A program made the translations under genes and the position numbers. Below are positions 8,149 through 16,663 of a stretch of 55,023 nucleotides of DNA, in pieces (the stretch's first letter is position 1; each line of letters opens with the position of its first letter). The stretch comes from BRH-c54 sp036567945 (GTDB lineage: Bacteria > Bacteroidota > Bacteroidia > Flavobacteriales_E > Vicingaceae). The notes under the pieces are model-generated. The model was given only the letters and a program-made list of their open reading frames with translations. It was not told the origin of the DNA and did no database searches. Where the stretch lies: the NCBI GenBank assembly GCA_036567945.1, contig DATCTM010000074.1, positions 1 to 55,023 of the forward strand, written 5' to 3'.

Positions 8149-10515
8149 TTAAAAACTAAAGTTCCAAGATATGGAAGGAATTATTCCAAATAATGAAACT
8201 TGTTTTGCTTTAATATCTAAACTGCCATTGTAAATATTTCCTTCGTTAGAGAAGTAAATGAAATAAGGGTTTTTTCTGTTGTAAAGATTATAAATAGAAA
8301 AATTCCAGCTCGATTTAAACTTTTTTGTTTCCTTTCCTTTTAATGTCAAAGCAACATCCATCCTGTGGAAAGACTCCATTCTGTAAGAATTTCTTTCTCC
8401 ATACTCGTTTACCACTTGTCCTTCTATAATATAACGAGCTGCAGGAAGTGTTAAAGCATTTCCTGAAGCATAAACCCAAGTTGCACCTAAAATTAAGCGG
8501 TCGGAAATTTCGTAATTAAAAACTACTGAAGCATCATGTCTTCTGTCGTATCTTGGGTAAAATGGTTTCCCGTTGTTTAAATCATCAAATTGTCTTTTTG
8601 TCCATGCTAACGTGTAACCTATCCAACCGTTAATTTTTCCTACTTTTTTCTTTAAGAAAAATTCAGCACCATACGACCAACCTTTACCAAAAGTAAGGTT
8701 GTTATCTACATTCGTTCCACTATCATCCTGAGGCATTGCTCCATCTTTATATTCTACTTGATTTTTCATATCTTTATAATATACTTCAACAGATGTTTCC
8801 CATTTATTTTTAAAAATATTTCTAAAATAACCTAAAGCATATTGAGTAGAAAATTGAGGTTTAGTAACTTCAGTACTTGGAATCCATTGATCTGTAGGTA
8901 ATGAAACAGAAGCTAAAGTAGCTAAATGAATGTATTGATAATTTTGTGTAAACGAAGCTTTAACAGAAGCTTTATCGTTAAAAGCATAACGGGTAATAAA
9001 TCTTGGTTCCAATCCTTGGTATAGTTTTACGGTTTCCCCTTTACCATACTCAATAGTATCTAGAGGAGCACCTCTTTCATCATTAATATAGCGTTTAAAT
9101 GGACCAACGTGTTGGTAAACGGTATATCTCAATCCAGGTTGAATTTTAAATTTTTCACTAATATCCCATTCATCAGAAACATATAAAGCCCCTTCGTTAG
9201 CATAATTAATAATTACATCTCCCGTATTAAATTCAACATCTGCCGAACTTACTTCTGCACTATTAGGAGTAAATTTATGAAAGGTATAAGCTCCTCCAAA
9301 CTTTATTTTATGTAAAATAGAAGGTAAATAAGTATAGTCAGCTTTTAAGTTATAGTCAGTGATTCCTGAGTATAATCCAAATTCAAATTGATCTTGTTTG
9401 GCAATGACTTTAAACCTATAATCTGTAAAAGAAGCAGTAACATCTCCATAAAATTCATCATTAAAAATATGACTCCATTTTAGGGCAACTATACTGTTTC
9501 CCCATGGTGTATTTAACTCAAAACCATCATCAGAATTTTTAAAAGTAAACACATCTCTACCTAAATAACCACTTAAACTTAATTTATCTTTTGAGGATAA
9601 GATATAGTTAAATTTAGCATTAAAATCATAGAAATAATAGTTACTTCCTTTAAATTTTGAGGAGTCGCTAACAAAAGGTTGTGCTAAATCTCCTGCATAA
9701 GTTCTTCTTGCAGAAACCAAAAAAGCGGCCGTATCTTTTTTTATTGGCCCTTGTACTGTTAATCTGGATGAAATTACACCTATACCTCCATCAACTCTAT
9801 ATTTTTTCATATCACCATTATTCATGGAAATATCTAAAACAGATGATAATCTTCCGCCATACTCAGCAGGCATTCCACCTTTTACCAACTTCACTTCATC
9901 AATAGCATCAGCATTAAAAACAGAGAAGAAACCAAATAAATGAGAGGCATTGTAAACTGTAGCTCCATCAAGCAAAATTAAGTTTTGATCAGGTCCACCA
10001 CCTCTAACATAAAATCCGGAGTTTCCTTCACCTGCATTTTGCACTCCTGGTAACAACTGTATGGTCTTTAACACATCTACTTCACCAAAAATAGCAGGCA
10101 ATGTTTTTACCTTATCCATTTTTAATTCTACTGTACTCATTACAGCCTCATCTGTATTCTGATTTTCTTTTTCACCAACCACAGTAAACTCTTCAGCAGT
10201 AATTACAGCTGGTTCAATTTTGCGGTTAATTTTAGTGTTTTTATTAAGTACTAAAGGAATTTCTTGTTCATTAAAACCTATATATGAAATTACTAGGGTG
10301 TAATTACCTTTAGGAAGACTTAAAGAATAAAAACCTTTATCATTAGTTGCTGTTCCTTTACGAGTTTCTTTAATATAAACCGTAGCGCCAACAGCAGGCT
10401 CATTGGTAGATGCATCTGTAATAGTTCCACTAACTGTATAATTTTGTGCTGTTATATTATTGGCACTTAAAAGCAACAATATACTTAATAAAACTAGCAA
10501 CCAAAAACCTTTCAT
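8149..10515 (-). CDS. TonB-dependent outer-membrane receptor with carboxypeptidase-D-like N-domain
   Basis: 788 aa. A signal peptide (about 1-23, ending NITAQ) leads into a CarboxypepD-regulatory-like domain (about 25-110, VSGTITDASTNEPAVGATV). A plug domain follows, containing LLPGVQNAGEGNSGFYVRGG and the conserved VKGGMPAEYGGRLSSVLDI, and then a beta-barrel running to the C-terminal Phe (SWNFSF), as expected for BAM-dependent insertion. It takes up a ligand that cannot be named from sequence. The first gene of a two-gene operon with the DUF4249 lipoprotein. The smaller size compared with SusC proteins (about 1000 aa) fits the general TonB receptor type. Confidence 0.92.
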   Translation of the reverse strand: MKGFWLLVLLSILLLLSANNITAQNYTVSGTITDASTNEPAVGATVYIKETRKGTATNDKGFYSLSLPKGNYTLVISYIGFNEQEIPLVLNKNTKINRKIEPAVITAEEFTVVGEKENQNTDEAVMSTVELKMDKVKTLPAIFGEVDVLKTIQLLPGVQNAGEGNSGFYVRGGGPDQNLILLDGATVYNASHLFGFFSVFNADAIDEVKLVKGGMPAEYGGRLSSVLDISMNNGDMKKYRVDGGIGVISSRLTVQGPIKKDTAAFLVSARRTYAGDLAQPFVSDSSKFKGSNYYFYDFNAKFNYILSSKDKLSLSGYLGRDVFTFKNSDDGFELNTPWGNSIVALKWSHIFNDEFYGDVTASFTDYRFKVIAKQDQFEFGLYSGITDYNLKADYTYLPSILHKIKFGGAYTFHKFTPNSAEVSSADVEFNTGDVIINYANEGALYVSDEWDISEKFKIQPGLRYTVYQHVGPFKRYINDERGAPLDTIEYGKGETVKLYQGLEPRFITRYAFNDKASVKASFTQNYQYIHLATLASVSLPTDQWIPSTEVTKPQFSTQYALGYFRNIFKNKWETSVEVYYKDMKNQVEYKDGAMPQDDSGTNVDNNLTFGKGWSYGAEFFLKKKVGKINGWIGYTLAWTKRQFDDLNNGKPFYPRYDRRHDASVVFNYEISDRLILGATWVYASGNALTLPAARYIIEGQVVNEYGERNSYRMESFHRMDVALTLKGKETKKFKSSWNFSIYNLYNRKNPYFIYFSNEGNIYNGSLDIKAKQVSLFGIIPSISWNFSF

Positions 10516-10623
10516 GTGTTTATTTTTCTATTTTATTAAATCGGACACATGTAACTTCCACATAATCATTTTCCTGAGTAAAAATCTTTATCATGGTCGT
10601 TTCATTTCATTTTAATTAGGCGA

Positions 10624-10631
10624 CAAATTTA
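10624..10631 (-). promoter_or_regulatory. Candidate -7 box of the TonB receptor operon
   Basis: The minus strand reads TAAATTTG, matching TAnnTTTG, 108 nt upstream of the receptor start. The long leader would leave room for post-transcriptional control, but no known leader RNA is recognised. Confidence 0.4.
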
Positions 10632-10671
10632 CCTATTAAAGCGTTTGTTCTAAGTATGAAGGAGTATTTTA

Positions 10672-10702
10672 TTTTTGTTAAATTATATTAATTTAACAAA
10701 AA
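10672..10702. promoter_or_regulatory. Perfect 14-bp inverted repeat in a divergent promoter region
   Basis: The arms are TTTTTGTTAAATTA (10672-10685) and its exact complement (10689-10702), with the centre TAT. It lies between the divergent TonB receptor and YciI-protein genes, upstream of both, so a terminator role is unlikely and a dimeric regulator site is more plausible. No regulator gene is adjacent. Confidence 0.5.
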
Positions 10703-10743
10703 CATCTAGTTTAACTTTTCCTCATTCTACTCCAATTATTCTT

Positions 10744-10751
10744 TATTTTTG
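10744..10751 (+). promoter_or_regulatory. Candidate -7 box of the YciI-fmt-MFS operon
   Basis: TATTTTTG matches TAnnTTTG and sits 24 nt before the start codon at 10776. No clear -33 TTG is seen. Confidence 0.45.
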
Positions 10752-10775
10752 CAACTTAACTAAATCTTTCAATAC

Positions 10776-11237
10776 ATGAAATACCTAGCTACGTTGTGTT
10801 TATTAATAACATTCTCTTGTTTTTCCGTAAAAGCACAAATAGACTCAACTCACTATGATAAAGCATTAGCAGATAGCTTAAAAGCTGATGATTATGGTAT
10901 GAGAATGTATTATTTTGTGATTCTTAAAACAGGTACAAACACCTCTGATAACAAAGAAGAAATAAGTGCTGCCTTTAGAGGGCATCTCGACAATATTAAT
11001 AAATTGGTAAAAGAAGGTAAGTTAATTGTAGCAGGACCTTTTGGCAAAAATGAGAAGCAATATAGAGGACTATTCATTTTTATTGCAGAAAATAAAGAAG
11101 AAGTAGAAAAGTTTTTGAGTACCGATCCTGCTGTTGCTCAATCATTTTTAGAAGCAGAAATTTACGACTGGTATGGTTCTGCAGCTTTGCCCACTTATTT
11201 ACCTTATGCTAAAAAAGTTAGTAAGAAAAATCCTTAA
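10776..11237 (+). CDS. Exported YciI-family protein
   Basis: 153 aa with a signal peptide (about 1-20, cleavage after VKAQ). The rest matches the YciI/YCII ferredoxin-like fold: MYYFVILKTG strand, then FRGHLDNINKLVKEGKLIVAGPFG and the FIFIAENKEEVEKFLSTDP segment, which is the usual YciI pattern. YciI relatives are small cytoplasmic dimers with a His-Asp pair; a His is kept here in GHLD. Export of this version is a Bacteroidota variation. First gene of a run with fmt, 4 bp downstream. Function unknown. Confidence 0.78.
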   Translation: MKYLATLCLLITFSCFSVKAQIDSTHYDKALADSLKADDYGMRMYYFVILKTGTNTSDNKEEISAAFRGHLDNINKLVKEGKLIVAGPFGKNEKQYRGLFIFIAENKEEVEKFLSTDPAVAQSFLEAEIYDWYGSAALPTYLPYAKKVSKKNP

Positions 11238-11241
11238 GTTA

Positions 11242-12198
11242 ATGAATAAAGATTTACGTATTGTTTTCATGGGAACACCTGATTTTGCTGTAGCTTCATT
11301 AAAAAGCATAGTAGAAGCTGGTTTTAATGTAGTGGGGGTAATTACTGCTCCTGACAAACCTGCAGGAAGAGGTCAACAACTTTCTAAATCTGCAGTTAAA
11401 ATTTATGCTGAAGAACAACAGCTTACTTTACTGCAGCCTACCAATCTTAAAGATGAACAATTTCTTACTGAATTAAAAAAATTAAATGCCAATCTTCAAG
11501 TAGTTGTCGCTTTCAGAATGCTCCCTGAAGTAGTTTGGAATATGCCCGAATTAGGTACTTTTAATTTACACGCGTCTCTCCTACCTCAATACAGAGGTGC
11601 TGCTCCAATAAACTGGGTTATTATTAATGGAGAAAAAGAAACCGGGGTAACTACTTTTTTCTTACAACATGAAATTGATACTGGAGAAATTATATTTCAG
11701 GAAAAGGTATTTATTGGAGATGATGAAACTGCCGGCCAACTACATGATAAATTAATGAAAATTGGTGCTGAATTGGTTGTAAAAACCTTAACAGCCATAA
11801 CAGAAAATAATATACAAACAACTCCTCAAGAGAATAGCAAAGAACTAAAACTCGCTTATAAAATCTTTAAACCCTTTTGTAAAATTGATTGGACAAAGCC
11901 TCTAAATGAGATACATAACCATATAAGAGGGTTGAGCCCTTACCCTACTGCTTTTACTCAGTTTACACATCAACCATCAGGTAAGGTGGTTAGTTGTAAA
12001 ATTTTCAAATCCAAATCTTTAAAAGAAAATCATAACTATAAAATGGGTGAAATTATTTTCACTAAAAATGAATTAAAAATTGCTGTTAAAGATGGTTTTA
12101 TTACTATTTTAGAATTGCAACCAGAAGGTAAAAAAAGAATGACAGCCGCAGCATTTCTTAATGGTATTGATATGAATGATTACCTGTTAATCGTTTAA
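11242..12198 (+). CDS. fmt: Methionyl-tRNA formyltransferase
   Basis: 318 aa. It formylates the initiator Met-tRNA using 10-formyl-THF. The start is placed at 11242 (MNKDLRIVFMGTPDFA) because an in-frame upstream ATG at 11173 would add 23 residues read out of the end of the YciI gene, and 318 aa is the normal family length. The catalytic segment includes Asn108 and His110 in FNLHASLLPQYRGAAPI, with Asp146 in HEIDTGEI. The C-terminal OB-like tRNA-binding domain is present (about 205-318). The genes before and after are unrelated to translation, an unusual neighbourhood, since fmt often pairs with def. Confidence 0.95.
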   Translation: MNKDLRIVFMGTPDFAVASLKSIVEAGFNVVGVITAPDKPAGRGQQLSKSAVKIYAEEQQLTLLQPTNLKDEQFLTELKKLNANLQVVVAFRMLPEVVWNMPELGTFNLHASLLPQYRGAAPINWVIINGEKETGVTTFFLQHEIDTGEIIFQEKVFIGDDETAGQLHDKLMKIGAELVVKTLTAITENNIQTTPQENSKELKLAYKIFKPFCKIDWTKPLNEIHNHIRGLSPYPTAFTQFTHQPSGKVVSCKIFKSKSLKENHNYKMGEIIFTKNELKIAVKDGFITILELQPEGKKRMTAAAFLNGIDMNDYLLIV

Positions 12199-12209
12199 AA
12201 AGAATCTAA

Positions 12210-13451
12210 ATGTTCTCATTCGTAAAGCATTATAAACAACTGGAAAAACACATTGTTCAGTTTATTGTTGCTGAATTTTTCCTTCAACTTATTAATAGTG
12301 CATTTATGGCTATTATGTTGATTTACATGGAAAAAGTTGGCTACGAAGATCATGAAAGTGCTTCTTTTGTTTCTTTTCGGTTTTTAGGTGTTTTATTATT
12401 TGCATTTCCTTTAGGTTTATTTATTAAGGGACGAAAGTTAAAACCAATATTTTACATCTCTTCTTTTTTAACCCCGGCCCTTGCTTTACTTATTGTTTTT
12501 GCCATTTCACAACAAGCCTCATTATTACTTTATATTGTATTGTTTTTTTGGGGAGTAAGTTTTATTGGGATACAAATTTCTGCCATACCTTATATTTTAA
12601 GAAATGCAAAAAAAGAAACACATACTGCTGCCATTACGTTGAGTTACTCGACATGGAGCCTGGCAAACATCTTTAGCGGGGCGTTAATTTTCAGCTTAAA
12701 AAACATTAACCCTGAATTGTTTGATGAAAAATTAATCTTGCAAGTTATTTGTACACTCGGTTTTATAGGTACATTCTTTATTTTTAAAATAAAATTTAGT
12801 GAAAACATTCCTCAACTCAAGAAAAAACGAACGAACCTTAAAGAATTTGATTGGCTTATTATTTTTAAAGCATTAATTCCAACTATTGTTATAGCTGTTG
12901 GTGCCGGACTTACTATACCTTTTATAGGTTTATTTTTCTTTAAAATTCACGGATTGGATTCTGATGAATTTGCTATTATTAGTGCGTTTGCTACTTTAAT
13001 TGTGTTTAGTATGGTGCTGTATGTTCCTATAATAAAAGATAAATTAGGCTATAAATTGGCCGTTCCGCTTACTCAAACTATAGCCATAATTGCACTAATT
13101 GTATTAGCTTTTACAGAAATTATAGCATTTGAATGGGCAGTTTATATTGCTATTGCAGCTTACATCATAAGACAACCATTAATGAACATGGCCGGGCCAA
13201 TGACATCAGATATTGTAATGGATTATGTTGGCGAAAGAAACCAAGAAATGATGAGTGCCTTAACTTCAGCTGTTTGGTCGGGCAGTTGGTTTATTAGTTC
13301 TATAATTTTTCAGGTATTACGTCAAATAGGATTGCAATATGTTTATGTTTTCCTTATAACTGCTGCTCTTTACTTTTTTGGAGTTTTTCTCTATTACTTA
13401 TTAATATTAGACTACGAGAAAAAAATAAAGCTTAGAGAGGTTGTAAATTAA
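12210..13451 (+). CDS. Major facilitator superfamily transporter
   Basis: 413 aa with about 12 hydrophobic segments and few charged residues outside short loops. A basic loop (GLFIKGRKLKPIF, about residues 70-83) between helices 2 and 3 is in the position of the MFS A-motif. A central cytoplasmic loop KKKRTNLKEFDW lies near residue 205. The substrate cannot be inferred. It begins 11 bp after fmt, so it is probably cotranscribed with it. It shows no resemblance to specific sugar or drug signatures that I can recognise. Confidence 0.8.
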   Translation: MFSFVKHYKQLEKHIVQFIVAEFFLQLINSAFMAIMLIYMEKVGYEDHESASFVSFRFLGVLLFAFPLGLFIKGRKLKPIFYISSFLTPALALLIVFAISQQASLLLYIVLFFWGVSFIGIQISAIPYILRNAKKETHTAAITLSYSTWSLANIFSGALIFSLKNINPELFDEKLILQVICTLGFIGTFFIFKIKFSENIPQLKKKRTNLKEFDWLIIFKALIPTIVIAVGAGLTIPFIGLFFFKIHGLDSDEFAIISAFATLIVFSMVLYVPIIKDKLGYKLAVPLTQTIAIIALIVLAFTEIIAFEWAVYIAIAAYIIRQPLMNMAGPMTSDIVMDYVGERNQEMMSALTSAVWSGSWFISSIIFQVLRQIGLQYVYVFLITAALYFFGVFLYYLLILDYEKKIKLREVVN

Positions 13452-13494
13452 CTATTTTTTTATACCTTAGCGACTTAATCATTACTACATTGTA

Positions 13495-14490
13495 TTGAAA
13501 AACAGTTTAATATATCTTATTTTTTCTATTTTACTCTTGTTGTTTGCTTGTAACAAAGAAGCGAACACTATCGCTCCAACTCCTGAACCTACAACTGCTC
13601 CTCAAATTTTTTCATCCATTTATCAAACTTCAAATTCAGGAATTGCTGATAATTTTATAAATGATATTGAAATCTTTGGAAATAATATAAAAATAGCTAC
13701 TAACAATGGTCTTTCTATTTTTGATGGAAATAATTGGTCAGTACTAAATACAATAAATGCAGGGTTACCAAGTAATAAAATTAATTGTGTACAAACTAAT
13801 GGTACAACTATTTGGATAGGAACAGATAATGGTTTAGTGAGTTATACCAACGGAACAACAATCATTTACAATACTGGAAATTCTCCTTTACCTATCAATA
13901 AAATAAGAAGTTTAGCTTTAGCCACTAATGGTACACTTTGGATAGGCACTTTTTCAGGTGGCGGATTAGCTTCTTTTGACGGAAGTAATTGGCAAATTTT
14001 CACTCCCTCAAACTCGGACTTGCCAAACAACTCTGTTTCTGTTATTAGGGAAAATACAAACGGTGATTTATGGATAGGAACAGGTTCTGGTATCTCTGTT
14101 TTTGATGGAAATAATTTTACTAATTATAATCCTGGAAATTCAGACTTACCTAATTCTTTTGTGTATGATATTATTTTTGACAATACCATTACTTGGGTAG
14201 CAACCAATGGAGGACTCACAAAAATTGATGGTAGTTCGTGGAATACTTATAATATGCAAAATTCAGACTTACCATTAAATTTACTCCGATCTGTTGCCAT
14301 TAAATCTTCTACGGAAGTATTTGTAGGGATGGCCGGACAAGGTATTGCTCAACTTAATCCTACCACTTCGGAATGGGTACATTTCAATTTTTCCAATTCA
14401 AACTTGCCTAATAATTACATTAACAAAATTGCTATAGACTTCTCCAATAAAGCATGGATAGCAACAGAAAATGGTATAGCTGTCTATTAA
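13495..14490 (+). CDS. Lipoprotein with two-component-regulator-type beta-propeller repeats
   Basis: 331 aa beginning at a TTG codon at 13495; this is the only start that retains the full signal sequence KNSLIYLIFSILLLLFAC. The lipobox LLFAC predicts lipidation. The mature part is a beta-propeller of about seven units of around 40 aa, each with a WIGT-x-GL/GI core and SDLPNN-like loops (Reg_prop, PF07494). Such propellers sense ligands in hybrid two-component sensors, but no membrane or kinase part follows here. It is likely a surface or periplasmic binding protein. A weak -7 box (TACCTTAG at 13463-13470) precedes it. Confidence 0.8.
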   Translation: MKNSLIYLIFSILLLLFACNKEANTIAPTPEPTTAPQIFSSIYQTSNSGIADNFINDIEIFGNNIKIATNNGLSIFDGNNWSVLNTINAGLPSNKINCVQTNGTTIWIGTDNGLVSYTNGTTIIYNTGNSPLPINKIRSLALATNGTLWIGTFSGGGLASFDGSNWQIFTPSNSDLPNNSVSVIRENTNGDLWIGTGSGISVFDGNNFTNYNPGNSDLPNSFVYDIIFDNTITWVATNGGLTKIDGSSWNTYNMQNSDLPLNLLRSVAIKSSTEVFVGMAGQGIAQLNPTTSEWVHFNFSNSNLPNNYINKIAIDFSNKAWIATENGIAVY

Positions 14491-14543
14491 TCAACATCTT
14501 TTAATCGTTAATAAGTTTTATTTTATCTCATTATATTTTTTTA

Positions 14544-14551
14544 TACATTTG
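14544..14551 (+). promoter_or_regulatory. Candidate -7 box of the T9SS cargo/OmpP1/SGNH operon
   Basis: TACATTTG matches TAnnTTTG and lies 30 nt before the start at 14582. No clear -33 TTG is seen. Confidence 0.5.
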
Positions 14552-14581
14552 AAAACTAAAATTTAAACTAAAAACAACTTT

Positions 14582-15361
14582 ATGAAAAAAACATTACTTT
14601 CTTTATTAGCAATTGTTGCCATTACATCAACTATTGTAGCTCAAAACTGTGCTCCAGATGGGCAATATACTGCTCCGGGTGTATATCCAGATAGCGCAAC
14701 TAATTTACCAACTGCTTATGTTGGTCAACCATATAATGAAGTGATAACTGCCGTAACTCCTGCGGATACTTGTATTGTTATTGCTTTTCCTCCTTGTACT
14801 ACCGTACCAATTGATAGTGTTATTGTTACATCTGTTACAGGTTTGCCTCCAGGATTTACTATTGTTTCTGAAAATGAAAACGCATTGCCTTTTAAATTTT
14901 TAGGAGGAACTTCCAGTTGTATGTTAATTACAGGTAATCCTACTGTATCAGATACAGGAAGCTACCCTATTAGTGTTAACGGAACAACTTATGCTACGGT
15001 ATTTGGTCTTACACAAACTCAACCTTTTGATGTAAATTATTATTTTATTGATATTGTAGATACAACAGGTTCGCCAGTTAGTATAAACGAGTTAGCTGAA
15101 AATAAATTTGATATCACTCAAAACTACCCTAACCCATTTAGCCATATCTCTACTATAGAATTTAATACACCTACATCAGAAATAGTTGAACTAACAGTTT
15201 TTAATTTATTAGGAAAAGTAGTTAAAACAGAAATAATTAATGCTAATTCAGGTAAAAATACCTACACGCTTAATGCAAATGATTACGAGAATGGTGTATA
15301 TTTTTATCAACTTAGTTATCAAGCTGAAAAAATTACTAAACGATTTATTGTAAATAAATAA
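14582..15361 (+). CDS. Secreted protein with T9SS type A sorting domain
   Basis: 259 aa. It has a signal peptide (about 1-20, ending STIVAQ), then a Cys-containing region with AYVGQPY and SVTGLPPGF segments that resemble putative-Ig (He_PIG-like) folds. The C-terminal sorting domain (about 172-259) carries NYPNPFSHISTIEF, the LLGKVVKTE strand, the NGVYFYQL motif and the final KRFIVNK. T9SS would carry it across the outer membrane. It is first in a compact operon with an OmpP1/FadL channel (18 bp gap) and an SGNH hydrolase. Its ligand is unknown. Confidence 0.87.
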   Translation: MKKTLLSLLAIVAITSTIVAQNCAPDGQYTAPGVYPDSATNLPTAYVGQPYNEVITAVTPADTCIVIAFPPCTTVPIDSVIVTSVTGLPPGFTIVSENENALPFKFLGGTSSCMLITGNPTVSDTGSYPISVNGTTYATVFGLTQTQPFDVNYYFIDIVDTTGSPVSINELAENKFDITQNYPNPFSHISTIEFNTPTSEIVELTVFNLLGKVVKTEIINANSGKNTYTLNANDYENGVYFYQLSYQAEKITKRFIVNK

Positions 15362-15379
15362 GATTGAGAGTATAAAAAC

Positions 15380-16663
15380 ATGAAAAAAATACTATTAAAC
15401 CTATTACTAATCACTCCTGCTATTGTTTCGGCAGGAGGTTTTCAGTTAAATTTACAAGGATTAAAAGCTGCTGCCATGGGAGGTGCTTTTACAGGCTTAT
15501 CAAACGATGCCAGTGCAGTTTTTTATAATCCGGGAGCTATGAGTTCACTTACAGGACATCAATTTACTTTTGGAGCTAATTTAGTAGATCCTCATGTTTC
15601 TGTACAAACACCTCAAGTAGCTAATACCAATCAAACCTCTCCTAGAGCTACCCCTATTCATTTTTACTATTCGGCTCAATTAAATGATAAATTTAATTTT
15701 GGATTTTTGGTCAATAACCAATTTGGTTCGAGTTCTTCTTATGAAGATGATTGGCAAGGCAGGTATATCATCCAAAATATTAGCCTTAGAACTTTTATGT
15801 TTCAACCAACGGTTTCTTATAAGTTACATGATAAAATAAGCATTGGTGCTGGTTTTGTTTATGCAACAGGAAGCTTCTCTACAGAAAAAGCGATACCTGT
15901 AAGTTCTTCAACAACTACTGAAGGTAAAGCAAGTTTAACAGGTAGTGGTGATGGTGTTGGTTACAATATTGGTATTTTCTCTAACTTTTTAACCTTAGAA
16001 AATGGAAGTAAAAAAACTGATTTTAATTTAGGATTAAGCTATCGTTCTGCTATGCCTATCGATTTATCTAATGGAGAGGCTGAATTTACTGATATACCGG
16101 TTGCACTTCAAGAACAATTCCCTGCAAAAACAGGCTTTACTTCTAAACTTACTCTTCCTCAAGTTTTTACCGCTGGTTTAAGTGTTCAACATCAATACAA
16201 TGAAAACTTACTGTTTACTGTAATTTATGATTTCAACTGGACAGGTTGGTCTTCTTACGATACGCTAACGTTTAAATTTGATAATAAAGAAACTCCTGAA
16301 TCTAAAACTGTAAAAGATTGGCAAGATGTTGTTACGCACCGTTTTGGTTTAGATATTACTTACAAAAACAAATATAGCATTAGAGGTGGTATCTATATGG
16401 ATAATTCACCTATAAAAGATGGTTTTGTTAGTCCGGAATTACCGGATATTACCCAAACTGCATACACAGGAGGTTTTGGCTATAAAATCAATGAAAAATT
16501 TTCTATCGACTTTTCTTTTATCAGACAAAGTGCTGAACGTAGAGATTTGTTGTTAGCTGCTAATTTTGATGGTACCTACAGAAGAAAAGTGAATGTTTAT
16601 GGGCTAGCTTTAAACATTAAATTATCCGGAAAATCTAAAGCATCTACTTCAACTACTGAATAA
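15380..16663 (+). CDS. OmpP1/FadL-family outer-membrane transport protein
   Basis: 427 aa. A signal peptide (1-18, ending VSAGG) is followed by GGFQLNLQGLKAAAMGGAFTG and DASAVFYNPGAMSSL, the diagnostic N-terminal hatch region of FadL/OmpP1/TodX channels (PF03349). The rest alternates in a beta-barrel pattern. FadL-type channels take up long-chain fatty acids or other hydrophobic compounds by lateral diffusion. The gene overlaps the next by one base (TAATG), so translation is probably coupled to the SGNH hydrolase, which suggests hydrolysis of an ester followed by uptake. Confidence 0.9.
   Translation: MKKILLNLLLITPAIVSAGGFQLNLQGLKAAAMGGAFTGLSNDASAVFYNPGAMSSLTGHQFTFGANLVDPHVSVQTPQVANTNQTSPRATPIHFYYSAQLNDKFNFGFLVNNQFGSSSSYEDDWQGRYIIQNISLRTFMFQPTVSYKLHDKISIGAGFVYATGSFSTEKAIPVSSSTTTEGKASLTGSGDGVGYNIGIFSNFLTLENGSKKTDFNLGLSYRSAMPIDLSNGEAEFTDIPVALQEQFPAKTGFTSKLTLPQVFTAGLSVQHQYNENLLFTVIYDFNWTGWSSYDTLTFKFDNKETPESKTVKDWQDVVTHRFGLDITYKNKYSIRGGIYMDNSPIKDGFVSPELPDITQTAYTGGFGYKINEKFSIDFSFIRQSAERRDLLLAANFDGTYRRKVNVYGLALNIKLSGKSKASTSTTE

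Noticed and set aside
11173..11241. Upstream in-frame start for fmt
   Set aside because: It would add 23 residues read out of frame from the end of the YciI gene; the ATG at 11242 gives the normal Fmt N-terminus and length.
13680..14440. Regular repeats at about 120-nt spacing as a CRISPR or tandem DNA repeat
   Set aside because: They encode the repeating units of a beta-propeller protein and diverge at the DNA level.
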